Positions 53,811 to 61,919 of a DNA stretch of 64,000 nucleotides are shown here, in pieces. Numbering within the stretch: position 1 is the first letter of the stretch; each line of letters opens with the position of its first letter. The translations under genes and the position numbers were made by a program. The notes below the pieces were generated by a model that ran no database searches, was not told the DNA's origin, and worked only from the letters and a program-made list of their open reading frames with translations. This DNA is from an uncultured Prevotella sp. (GTDB taxonomy: Bacteria > Bacteroidota > Bacteroidia > Bacteroidales > Bacteroidaceae), in contig ONQB01000011.1 in the NCBI GenBank assembly GCA_900319905.1, positions 62,889 to 126,888 of the forward strand. Reading direction: 5' to 3'.

Positions 53811-53923
53811 TTTTCTTGGCGTAGGTTTGTTGCAAAAAATAAGGGAAAATGGGCGATGGGGCAAGGAAAAGGGCAAAAACTTTGCAAAAAAGGAGGAAGT
53901 GGGGGCGAAAGCGGTGGGCGTTT

Positions 53924-54043
53924 AGCAAGACGCTGCGCAGCAGCGTCCTACAGAACGGGGCGAGAACGGGGCGAGGGCAGGGAGAGAACGGGGCAATGGC
54001 GCGTGTTCAGTAAGACGCTGCTCAGCAGCGTCCTACAGAACAG
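53924..54043. repeat. Pair of REP-like hairpins beside the RAYT gene
   Basis: Two direct copies of a roughly 38-nt element lie 85 bp apart with three differences. Each contains a perfect 8-bp hairpin GACGCTGC / GCAGCGTC with a 3-nt loop (53929-53947 and 54014-54032), followed by CTACAGAAC. This is the usual form of REP sequences that RAYT proteins bind. Confidence 0.8.
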
Positions 54044-54072
54044 GGCACGGACAGGTGGAAATAACGCTTTGT

Positions 54073-54084
54073 GCAAAGGTTTGC
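54073..54084. promoter_or_regulatory. LacI-type operator of the regulator's own promoter
   Basis: GCAAAGGTTTGC differs at one central base from the perfect palindrome GCAAACGTTTGC at susC. Its centre is 61.5 bp upstream of the -7 box at 54140. Confidence 0.7.
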
Positions 54085-54098
54085 ATGACTTATGTCAA
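54085..54098. promoter_or_regulatory. CRP/FNR-like site of the lacI promoter
   Basis: ATGACTTATGTCAA adjoins the LacI-type operator and continues as TTTTAT, an extension also seen at malQ. Confidence 0.5.
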
Positions 54099-54139
54099 TT
54101 TTATCATGCGCAACACGGGGCGAAGTGGCGGTTTTTTCC

Positions 54140-54147
54140 TATTTTTG
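54140..54147 (+). promoter_or_regulatory. -7 box of the lacI-MFS operon
   Basis: TATTTTTG matches TAnnTTTG exactly, 39 nt upstream of the ATG. No -33 TTTG is seen. Confidence 0.6.
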
Positions 54148-54186
54148 CACTCAGCAATTACGGTTGCCTAAAAACCATTGCATGAT

Positions 54187-55212
54187 ATGTCAGACAACGC
54201 TCCAATAACAATGAAGAATATTGCCGAGGCGCTGGGCGTCTCGGTGGCCACGGTGTCGCGGGCCCTGAAGGACAGTCCGCGCATCAGTGCTGAGCAGCGC
54301 GAGAAGATTCAGAAATATGCCAGGGAGCATAATTATTACCCCAATGTGCTTGCAGAGAGCCTGCGCAACAGTCGTGTACGGCCGATGAAGGTCATTGGTG
54401 TCATCGTACCGCAGTTTGAGCATTTCTATTTCTCCTCCGTGTTGAGTGGCATCGATCAGGAAGCTACGTCGCGCGGCTACACGCTCATGGTGGGCGAGAG
54501 CCTTGACGAATACGAGCGCGAGGAGTTGCTGTGCAAACGATTCTTTGAGAACAAGGTGTGTGGTGTCATCGTGTCTCAGGCCAAGAACACCATTCGTTAT
54601 GACCATTTCCAGTCGATCATCGACCATGGTTTGCCACTGGTCTTCTACGACCGCATCTGCACCGGTCTTAACTGCGACCGTGTGGTAGTCGACGACTACC
54701 AGGGTGCTTACAACGCTGTGTCCCATCTCATTGAGACGGGATGTCGTCGTATTGCTTACTACGGTTCGCCGATGACGATGGAGATCTCGAAGAACCGCTA
54801 CAACGGCTATCGAGATGCTCTGCTCAAGGTTGGGCTCAAACCTGAGGAGCGTTTCTTCCGTATCTGCGACAACCGCAACGACGCCGAGGCCATCACTCCT
54901 GAGATCCTCTCGCAGGAGGATGTGCCCGATGCTTTCTTTGCTGTCAATGACGACACCGCCATCGGCATTCTCTACACTGCCAAGCGCATGGGCTACCGTG
55001 TGCCGCAGGATCTCTCCATCTGCGGCTTCACCAACGGTCAGCGGGCTGTGGCCTGTGACCCTATGCTCACCACTGTAGAACAGCGTGGCGTGAGGGTAGG
55101 CGAGGAGGCTGCCAACATCCTCATCTCGAAGGTTGAGGGCGAGCTGCCACGCGACAAGGTAGAGAAGCGTGTGGTCCGCACGCGTCTCATCATCCGCGGA
55201 ACTACACGCTAA
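54187..55212 (+). CDS. LacI family transcriptional regulator of starch/maltose genes
   Basis: This 341-residue DNA-binding protein has a LacI-type helix-turn-helix at its N-terminus (TMKNIAEALGVSVATVSRAL, about residues 9-28) and a periplasmic-binding-protein-like sensor domain (VIGVIVPQFEHFYFSSVLSG, then DAFFAVNDDTAIGIL). The ATG at 54187 is used; an upstream TTG at 54178 is possible. It shares an operon with an MFS sugar transporter. Near-palindromes of the LacI type precede its own promoter and those of the amylase, susC and malQ, so it is the likely regulator of all four. The sensed sugar is probably maltose or a malto-oligosaccharide. Confidence 0.9.
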   Translation: MSDNAPITMKNIAEALGVSVATVSRALKDSPRISAEQREKIQKYAREHNYYPNVLAESLRNSRVRPMKVIGVIVPQFEHFYFSSVLSGIDQEATSRGYTLMVGESLDEYEREELLCKRFFENKVCGVIVSQAKNTIRYDHFQSIIDHGLPLVFYDRICTGLNCDRVVVDDYQGAYNAVSHLIETGCRRIAYYGSPMTMEISKNRYNGYRDALLKVGLKPEERFFRICDNRNDAEAITPEILSQEDVPDAFFAVNDDTAIGILYTAKRMGYRVPQDLSICGFTNGQRAVACDPMLTTVEQRGVRVGEEAANILISKVEGELPRDKVEKRVVRTRLIIRGTTR

Positions 55213-55266
55213 CCATCCGTCGTAACCCGTCTAATCATTAACGAATTAAATACAGACATTATATCC

Positions 55267-56589
55267 ATGAAACAGAAACCTGATTTAAGCCGGCTGGCGT
55301 TGTTCAATCTCAGCTTCGGCTTCTTTGGTGTGCAGATTGCTTATGCGCTGCAGAGTAGTAATATCTCCCGCATCTTCGCCACGATGGGCGCCGACCCCAA
55401 GAGCCTCAGCTTTTTCTGGGTGTTGCCCCCGTTGATGGGCATGATCGTGCAGCCCATTGTCGGCATGCTCAGCGACCGCACGTGGTGCCGTTTCGGTCGT
55501 CGCATCCCGTACCTCATCGTCGGTGCCATCGTCGCCGTCATCGTGATGACGCTGTTGCCCAATGCCGGCAGCCTGAGCAACACGTTCTGGGTGGCCATGA
55601 CGCTTGGCGCCGTTATTCTGATGTTCCTCGACACCTCTCTCAACATGGCCATGCAACCGTTCAAGATGATGGTTGGCGACGTGGTCAATGAGAAGCAGAA
55701 AGGTCTGGCCTATGCCATCCAGAGTTTCCTGTGCAACCTCGGTCAGGTGGTGGGTTTCTCCCTGCCGTTCCTCATGTCGTATATCGGCCTGAGCACCGAC
55801 GCCTCCCACGGCGTGCCCACCTCGCTGAAGGTGGCGTTCTACGTGGGTGCCGTCATCCTCATCGTCTGCGTCATCTACACCTGTGTCAACGTCCGTGAGA
55901 TGCCGCCAAAGGAATATGCCGAGTATCACGGCACCTCCGAAGAGAAGGAAGACCACGTCAACCTCATCCAGCTTCTGCGCGACGCCCCGGGCAACTACTG
56001 GCGCGTGGCGCTGGTACAGTTCTTCTGCTGGTTCGCTTTCCTGTTTATGTGGAACTATACCACCGGTGCCATTGCCGACACTGTGTGGCACACCACCGAT
56101 GCCAAGTCGGCCGACTTCCAGGCAGCCGGCGACTGGGTGGGCATTGTCTTTGCCATCCAGTCTGTGGCTAGCGTGCTGTGGGCCATGGTGCTTCCGGCTC
56201 TTGAGCGTCGCTTCGGTCTGAAGGCCGCCTATTCCGTCAGCCTTATCATTGGCGGCGCTGGCTTTGCCCTCGTGCCGTTCATGCCCGACCAGTGGACGTT
56301 GTTCATACCGTTTGCCCTCATCGGTTGCGCCTGGGCTGCCATGCTGGCCCTGCCGTTTACCATTGTCACCAATGCGCTGGAGGGCCGTCCCCACATGGGC
56401 ACGTACCTTGGTCTGTTCAACTGCTCGATCTGTCTGCCGCAGATCATCGCCGGTCTCACCGGTGGTTTCTTCCTCATGCTCGTTGGCGAGCATCAGTACA
56501 ACATGATGATCGTGGCAGGTGTGTTGCTCGTCTTAGGTGCCGTGGCCGTGAAGGGGATAAAGACCTCATCAACCGATTCCCAGGAATAA
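55267..56589 (+). CDS. MFS sugar transporter (maltose/sucrose SLC45-like)
   Basis: This 440-residue major-facilitator protein has 12 helices. The N-terminus FNLSFGFFGVQIAYALQSSNI and IVQPIVGMLSDRTWCRFGRRIPY (the loop 2-3 motif) are typical of the glycoside-pentoside-hexuronide/SLC45-like transporters that carry maltose or sucrose in many Bacteroidetes. It follows the LacI gene by 54 bp with no promoter visible. It would move malto-oligosaccharides from the periplasm to the cytoplasm, where MalQ acts. Confidence 0.88.
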   Translation: MKQKPDLSRLALFNLSFGFFGVQIAYALQSSNISRIFATMGADPKSLSFFWVLPPLMGMIVQPIVGMLSDRTWCRFGRRIPYLIVGAIVAVIVMTLLPNAGSLSNTFWVAMTLGAVILMFLDTSLNMAMQPFKMMVGDVVNEKQKGLAYAIQSFLCNLGQVVGFSLPFLMSYIGLSTDASHGVPTSLKVAFYVGAVILIVCVIYTCVNVREMPPKEYAEYHGTSEEKEDHVNLIQLLRDAPGNYWRVALVQFFCWFAFLFMWNYTTGAIADTVWHTTDAKSADFQAAGDWVGIVFAIQSVASVLWAMVLPALERRFGLKAAYSVSLIIGGAGFALVPFMPDQWTLFIPFALIGCAWAAMLALPFTIVTNALEGRPHMGTYLGLFNCSICLPQIIAGLTGGFFLMLVGEHQYNMMIVAGVLLVLGAVAVKGIKTSSTDSQE

Positions 56590-56629
56590 GACATACAGAC
56601 TTACACAATCATTTCGCTTATATGTCAAG

Positions 56630-56717
56630 GTGTGGCGGTCGCCTCACTTATTTGTGGCGGTCGCCGCAGATGGGTGTGACGACCGCCACAGTTGTTTGTG
56701 ACGACCGCCACAGCTTG
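56630..56717. repeat. Four 22-nt repeats, two in each orientation of a GGCGGTCG core
   Basis: Four consecutive 22-nt units (56630-56651, 56652-56673, 56674-56695, 56696-56717) all start GTGTG or TTGTG. In the first two the core reads GGCGGTCGCC, in the last two GACGACCGCC, so the core is inverted while the 22-nt register is kept. It lies between the MFS gene and purL. Confidence 0.85.
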
Positions 56718-56825
56718 GCGTTACGTCCATATCGCTTTGTGACATGGGATGGAGGGGACTGCCGCATTTGTGGTCCAGGCTCATAATTTTTATAGCTTTT
56801 CGCGCTCAGTTCGTTAAAATCTTAT

Positions 56826-56833
56826 TAACTTTG
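56826..56833 (+). promoter_or_regulatory. -7 box of purL
   Basis: TAACTTTG matches TAnnTTTG exactly, 38 nt upstream of the ATG. Confidence 0.65.
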
Positions 56834-56871
56834 CAATTGTAATAGTCACATTCTTATAAATCGAACAGATT

Positions 56872-59800
56872 ATGATTCTTTTCTTCAAGACTCCCAAGGA
56901 GAACATCATTGCCACTGAGATTGACCATAAGCCCAGTGCAGAGGAGACTAAGGCCCTTTGCTGGCTGTATGGCGACGCTTCATTGCTCGACGCCGAGCAG
57001 CTCGACGGATACTTCGTCGGTCCGCGCCGTGAGATGATTACGCCTTGGAGTACAAATGCCGTTGAGATCACGCAAAACATGAGTCTCAGCGGCATTTCGC
57101 GTATAGAGGAGTTCTTCCCCGTAGCCAGCGAGACAGCTGAGCACGACCGCATGTTGCAGCGCATGTACAATGGACTGGACCAGGCCGTCTTCACCGTCGA
57201 CCACCAGCCTGAGCCTATCAAGCATGTGGAGAACATCGAGAAGTACAATGAGGAGGAGGGACTGGCACTGAGCCCCGAGGAGATAGCCTACCTCCATAAG
57301 ATTGAGAAGGAGAACGGACGTCCGCTCACCGACAGTGAGATCTTTGGCTTTGCGCAAATCAATTCTGAGCACTGCCGCCACAAGATCTTCGGCGGTACGT
57401 TCATCATCGACGGCGAGGAGCGTCCGTCGAGCCTCTTCGCCCTCATCAAGAAGACGACGAAGGATCATCCTGGTAAGATACTTTCCGCTTACAAAGATAA
57501 TGTGGCCTTTGCCCAAGGCCCCGTCGTGGAGCAGTTCGCTCCCGAGGACCAGACCACGTCCGACTTCTTCAAGGTGAAGCCCATCGAGAGCGTCATCTCG
57601 CTGAAGGCCGAGACCCATAACTTCCCTACCACGGTGGAGCCTTTCAACGGTGCTGCCACGGGTACGGGTGGTGAGATCCGCGACCGCATGGGCGGTGGCA
57701 CCGGCTCATGGCCCATCGCCGGCACGGCCGTGTATATGACCGCCTATCCGCGTCTTGGCGACCGCTCGTGGGAACAGCAGATCGCACCGCGCCCCTGGCT
57801 CTATCAGAGTCCGGAGGAGATTCTCATCAAGGCTTCCAATGGTGCCAGCGACTTCGGCAATAAGTTCGGACAGCCGCTCATCACAGGTTCGGTGCTCACC
57901 TTCGAGTATCAGACCACATCTACTGATAGCGAGCAGTTGGGCAACGGCCAGCCCGTGCCTGCCGACCAGCAGCCGGCTGCCGGTTCTGTCTATGCCTACG
58001 ATAAGGTCATCATGCTGGCCGGTGGCGTTGGCTACGGCAAGAAGCGTGACTGTCTGAAGAAGGAACCGCAGCCCGGCAACGACATCGTCGTTGTGGGTGG
58101 CGACAACTACCGCATCGGTCTTGGTGGCGGTTCTGTGTCTTCTGTCGATACCGGTCGCTATGGTACGGCTGTGGAGCTCAATGCCGTGCAGCGTGCCAAC
58201 CCTGAGATGCAGAAGCGTGCCTACAACCTCGTGCGTGCCCTGGTGGAGGCCGACAACAACCCTGTGGTGTCCATTCACGACCATGGTTCGGCCGGACACC
58301 TCAACTGCCTGTCGGAGCTCGTCGAGGACTGTGGCGGTGAGATCGACATGACCAAACTGCCTATTGGCGACAAGACGCTTTCGGCCAAGGAGATTATTGC
58401 CAACGAGAGTCAGGAGCGCATGGGTCTTCTCATCGACGAGAAGCACCTCGATCGCGTGGAGAAAATTGCTGCCCGTGAGCGCGCGCCGTTCTACGTCGTC
58501 GGTCATACCACGGGTGATGCCCATTTCAGCTTCGTGCAGGGTGACGGCGTGAAGCCCTTCGACCTTGACGTAGCGCAGATGTTCGGCCACTCGCCGAAGA
58601 CGGTGATGCGCGACGAGACGGTGGTGCACCATTATGAGAATGTGACTTACACCACTGATAAGCTTGACGAATACGTCAACAACGTGCTGCAGCTTGAGGC
58701 TGTGGCCTGCAAGGACTGGCTGACCAATAAAGTCGACCGCTCGGTGACGGGTAAGATTGCCCGTCAGCAGACGCAGGGTGTCATCCAGCTGCCGCTGTCC
58801 GACTGTGGCGTCGTCGCCCTCGACTATCGTGGCAAGGCGGGCATCGCTACGGCTCTTGGTCATGCACCGCAGGCTGGCATGGCCGACCCCGCTGCCGGCA
58901 GCGTGCTGTCGGTGGCTGAGAGTCTGACCAACATCGTCTGGGCACCGGTGGCTACCGACAAGGACAACCCCAGTGAGGTGCAGAACCTCAACCTCTCGGC
59001 CAACTGGATGTGGCCCTGCCGCTCGCAGAAGGGTGAGGACGCACGTCTTTACGATGCCGTGCAGGCACTGAGCGACTTCTGCTGTGAGCTGGGTCTGAAT
59101 GTGCCTACGGGTAAGGACTCTCTCTCGCTGTCGCAACAGTATCCCGACGGTAAGAAGATCATCGCTCCGGGCACTGTCATCGTCACCGCCGGCGCTGAGG
59201 TGTCCGACGTGCGCAAGGTGGTGTCGCCCGTCGTCGTCAACGATAAGAACTCCTCCTTATATTATATAGACTTCAGCTTCGACGAGCAGCGCCTTGGCGG
59301 TTCTGCCTTTGCGCAGACACTGGGCCGCATCGGCTCGGATGTGCCGACGGTGAAGAACGCAGAGTACTTCGCCGACTGCTTCAATGCCATCCAGACGCTT
59401 ATCAAGAAAGGCTGGGTGATGGCCGGCCACGACATCTCTGCCGGTGGTCTCATCACAACCCTGCTCGAGATGACCTTCGCCAACACCGAAGGCGGTCTGC
59501 ATGTCAATCTGCATGACGTTGAGCCTGAGAGCGACGACGTGGTGAAGATGCTCTTCGCAGAGAATCCTGGTGTCGTCATTCAGGTCTCTGACACCCACAA
59601 GCGTGAGGTGAAGGAATACCTTGAGGACAACGGCATTGGCTTCGCCAAGATTGCTTACCCCACACCCGACAACCGTCAGATTGTCGTGGTGAAGGACGCT
59701 TGGGAGCATGCCTTCGACATCGACGCCCTGCGTGACACCTGGTATCACACCTCATATCTCCTCGATGCCCATCAGAGCATGAACGACATGGCCCGCAAGC

Positions 59801-60678
59801 GGTGGCACAACTACAAGAAGCAACCGCTGGAGTTTAAGTTCGGCGCTGACTTCAAGGGTACGTTTGCCTCTCTCGGTCTCAACCCCGACCGTTGGAAGGA
59901 CGCAGACGCAAAGAAGGGCAAGTCTCCTGTGGCTGCCATCATCCGTGAGAAGGGTACCAATGGCGACCGTGAGATGGCCTACACGCTGTGGCTGGCCGGC
60001 TTTGAGGTGAAGGACGTGATGATGACCGACCTCATCAGCGGCCGTGAGACCTTGGAGGAGGTCAATATGATCGTGTTCTGTGGAGGTTTCTCCAATAGCG
60101 ACGTGCTGGGTTCGGCCAAGGGCTGGGCCGGTGCCTTCCTCTACAATCCGAAGGCCAAGGAAGCCCTCGATAAGTTCTATGCCCGTAAGGATACACTGTC
60201 GCTCGGCATCTGCAATGGCTGTCAGCTCATGGTGGAGCTCAATCTCATCAACCCCGAGCATCAGCATCGTGCCCACCTCGTGCACAATGTCAGCCAGAAG
60301 TTCGAGAGCGCCTTCCTCGGTCTGTCCATCCCGCAGAACAACAGCGTGATGCTCGGTTCGCTCAGTGGTGACAAGCTTGGCATCTGGGTGGCTCACGGAG
60401 AGGGCCGTTTCTACCTGCCCGAACCGGAGGACCACTACAACATTGTGGCTAAGTACAACTACGCTGAGTATCCCGGCAATCCTAATGGATCTGCTTACAA
60501 CGTGGCTGGTATCTGCTCGGCCGATGGCCGTCATCTTGCCATGATGCCGCACCCCGAGCGTGCCATCTTCCCTTGGCAGAACGCTTACTATCCCGCCGAC
60601 CGTCGCAACGACGACGTCACACCGTGGATTGAGGCCTTCGTCAATGCCCGGAAGTGGATTGAGAAGAAGATAGGTTAA
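56872..60678 (+). CDS. purL: Phosphoribosylformylglycinamidine synthase
   Basis: This 1268-residue single-chain FGAM synthase is of the large proteobacterial/eukaryotic type. It converts FGAR to FGAM with glutamine as nitrogen donor in purine synthesis. INSEHCRHKIFGG and KAETHNFPTTVEPFNGAATGTG (given in part: ETHNFPTTVEPFNGA) mark the ATP-binding synthase halves. The C-terminal glutaminase has its nucleophile Cys in LGICNGCQLM (about residue 1110) and the HPERAIF segment. It is flanked by repeat-rich intergenic regions on both sides and has its own promoter. Confidence 0.97.
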   Translation: MILFFKTPKENIIATEIDHKPSAEETKALCWLYGDASLLDAEQLDGYFVGPRREMITPWSTNAVEITQNMSLSGISRIEEFFPVASETAEHDRMLQRMYNGLDQAVFTVDHQPEPIKHVENIEKYNEEEGLALSPEEIAYLHKIEKENGRPLTDSEIFGFAQINSEHCRHKIFGGTFIIDGEERPSSLFALIKKTTKDHPGKILSAYKDNVAFAQGPVVEQFAPEDQTTSDFFKVKPIESVISLKAETHNFPTTVEPFNGAATGTGGEIRDRMGGGTGSWPIAGTAVYMTAYPRLGDRSWEQQIAPRPWLYQSPEEILIKASNGASDFGNKFGQPLITGSVLTFEYQTTSTDSEQLGNGQPVPADQQPAAGSVYAYDKVIMLAGGVGYGKKRDCLKKEPQPGNDIVVVGGDNYRIGLGGGSVSSVDTGRYGTAVELNAVQRANPEMQKRAYNLVRALVEADNNPVVSIHDHGSAGHLNCLSELVEDCGGEIDMTKLPIGDKTLSAKEIIANESQERMGLLIDEKHLDRVEKIAARERAPFYVVGHTTGDAHFSFVQGDGVKPFDLDVAQMFGHSPKTVMRDETVVHHYENVTYTTDKLDEYVNNVLQLEAVACKDWLTNKVDRSVTGKIARQQTQGVIQLPLSDCGVVALDYRGKAGIATALGHAPQAGMADPAAGSVLSVAESLTNIVWAPVATDKDNPSEVQNLNLSANWMWPCRSQKGEDARLYDAVQALSDFCCELGLNVPTGKDSLSLSQQYPDGKKIIAPGTVIVTAGAEVSDVRKVVSPVVVNDKNSSLYYIDFSFDEQRLGGSAFAQTLGRIGSDVPTVKNAEYFADCFNAIQTLIKKGWVMAGHDISAGGLITTLLEMTFANTEGGLHVNLHDVEPESDDVVKMLFAENPGVVIQVSDTHKREVKEYLEDNGIGFAKIAYPTPDNRQIVVVKDAWEHAFDIDALRDTWYHTSYLLDAHQSMNDMARKRWHNYKKQPLEFKFGADFKGTFASLGLNPDRWKDADAKKGKSPVAAIIREKGTNGDREMAYTLWLAGFEVKDVMMTDLISGRETLEEVNMIVFCGGFSNSDVLGSAKGWAGAFLYNPKAKEALDKFYARKDTLSLGICNGCQLMVELNLINPEHQHRAHLVHNVSQKFESAFLGLSIPQNNSVMLGSLSGDKLGIWVAHGEGRFYLPEPEDHYNIVAKYNYAEYPGNPNGSAYNVAGICSADGRHLAMMPHPERAIFPWQNAYYPADRRNDDVTPWIEAFVNARKWIEKKIG

Positions 60679-60686
60679 GGGGTTTT

Positions 60687-60852
60687 GAAGTCCCGAAGTT
60701 CCGATGAGAAGTCCCGAAGTCCCGAAGTTCCGAAGTCCCGTCAAATGGCTTGCGGGCAAAAGGACTCTTCGAAAACAATTGATGCAGCAGTTCAGTGCTT
60801 AGCCATATGACGGTACTTCGGAACTTCGGAACTTCGGAACTTCCGTACTTCT
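60687..60852. repeat. Inverted-repeat element with 8-nt iterations (GAAGTTCC type)
   Basis: A left arm (about 60687-60746) of iterated GAAGTCCC/GAAGTTCC and a right arm (about 60802-60852) of ACTTCGGA iterations are imperfect inverted copies, ending in GTCAAATGGC and its counterpart GCCATATGAC. The arms are about 55 bp apart. It starts 8 bp after the purL stop. It is built like the element at 52623-52761. The 20 bp at 60802-60821 recur exactly at 61332-61351. Confidence 0.8.
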
Positions 60853-60894
60853 TAATTGTTTCCTAATATTCTTTCCTTCTAAATTCAAATAAAC

Positions 60895-61275
60895 ATGACA
60901 ACCAGCTTCAAAGAATTGACAGTATGGAAAGAAGCCCATGAGTTCGTGCTAAAGGTATATAAAACCACGAGAATCTTTCCGGAGTGGGAGAGGTTTGCAC
61001 TCTCATCACAATTCCAGCGGGCTGCCGTATCTATAGCTGCGAATATTGCTGAGGGTTATCGAAAGATTGGGAAGCCAGACAAGTTGAAGTTTCTGAATAT
61101 TGCTCAGGGCAGTCTTGAGGAATGCAGATATTACATCATCCTCGCTAAGGATCTGGGGTATATTAATGTACACACTCATGACGTGTTAGAAGAGGAAGCT
61201 GATCATGTCAGTAGACTCCTTACAGCTTATTGCAAACCTATCCTTGCAGAAAAATATAAAAATGATGTCAAATAA
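60895..61275 (+). CDS. Four-helix bundle protein (S23/IVP family)
   Basis: This 126-residue protein is of the family first found in intervening sequences of 23S rRNA genes (S23, four-helix bundle). FKELTVWKEAHEFVLKVYK, LSSQFQRAAVSIAANIAEGY and QGSLEECRYYIILAKDLGY are the three family hallmarks. Its function is unknown; relatives occur as free genes and in diversity-generating retroelements. Here it lies between repeat copies and overlaps the chromate transporter gene by 14 bp, so it may have arrived with the repeats. Confidence 0.9.
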   Translation: MTTSFKELTVWKEAHEFVLKVYKTTRIFPEWERFALSSQFQRAAVSIAANIAEGYRKIGKPDKLKFLNIAQGSLEECRYYIILAKDLGYINVHTHDVLEEEADHVSRLLTAYCKPILAEKYKNDVK

Positions 61276-61909
61276 CGCTTCTCAAAACAACCCTTCTTCC
61301 GACGGCCACTTCTCCAGCCAGTCTTCCAATGGCCATATGACGGTACTTCGGGACTCCGGTACTTCGGGACTTCCCAAATACCCCCTCCTCTTCGCTACTT
61401 TTTTCAAGATCGGCGCCTTCACGTTGGGTGGCGGCTACGCCATGATTCCCATCATCGAGGAGGAGGTGGTCAACAAGCACCACTGGGTGAGCAAGGGGGA
61501 CTTTCTCGACCTCATCGCCATTGCACAGAGCTGTCCGGGAGTGTTCGCCGCCAATATCGCCACGTTCATCGGCTATCGTCTGCGCCACACGAAGGGAGCG
61601 CTGTGCACGACGCTTGGTGCCGTGTTGCCGTCGTTCCTCATCATCCTCATCATCGCCATGGTGCTCAGGCAGTTTATGTCCATTCATTGGATCGCCGCCA
61701 TGTTCCTGGGCATCCGGCCGGCGGTCGTGGCGCTCATCGCGGTGCCTACGTTCAACCTCGCCAAGAGCGCGAAGATAGGTCTTCACAACGTCTGGATTCC
61801 CGTAGCCTGTGCCGTTCTCATCTGTGCCTTAGGAGTCAATCCCATCTGGGTGATTATCGCCGCCGGGGTAGGAGGGTACCTCTATGGCCGACTAACCGAT
61901 CATGCATAG
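61262..61909 (+). CDS. Chromate transporter, first half-size subunit
   Basis: This protein of up to 215 residues is of the short CHR family (ChrA half). FKIGAFTLGGGYAMIPIIEEE and AQSCPGVFAANIATFIGYR are the family signature, and about six helices follow. The start is uncertain: the ATG at 61262 overlaps the S23 gene and gives about 40 N-terminal residues of Ser/Asn-rich sequence, part of it translated from the 20-bp repeat at 61332-61351; an ATG at 61337 inside that repeat gives 190 residues. The second half is encoded 10 bp downstream; together they would form an antiporter of full size. Confidence 0.85.
   Translation: MMSNNASQNNPSSDGHFSSQSSNGHMTVLRDSGTSGLPKYPLLFATFFKIGAFTLGGGYAMIPIIEEEVVNKHHWVSKGDFLDLIAIAQSCPGVFAANIATFIGYRLRHTKGALCTTLGAVLPSFLIILIIAMVLRQFMSIHWIAAMFLGIRPAVVALIAVPTFNLAKSAKIGLHNVWIPVACAVLICALGVNPIWVIIAAGVGGYLYGRLTDHA
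61332..61351. repeat. 20-bp direct repeat of 60802-60821
   Basis: GCCATATGACGGTACTTCGG occurs exactly at 60802-60821 and 61332-61351, 530 bp apart, with the S23 gene between them. The downstream copy lies inside the open frame of the chromate transporter and is followed by more iterations of the same kind. Confidence 0.9.
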
Positions 61910-61919
61910 CAAGTAACTT

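Noticed and set aside
53811-54186. Open frames in the RAYT-lacI spacer
   Set aside because: The sequence consists of purine-rich stretches, REP hairpins and the lacI promoter; no frame has family-like sequence.
57706-59136. 476-codon minus-strand open frame inside purL
   Set aside because: It is antisense to a well-conserved gene, with the composition of a shadow frame and no start context.
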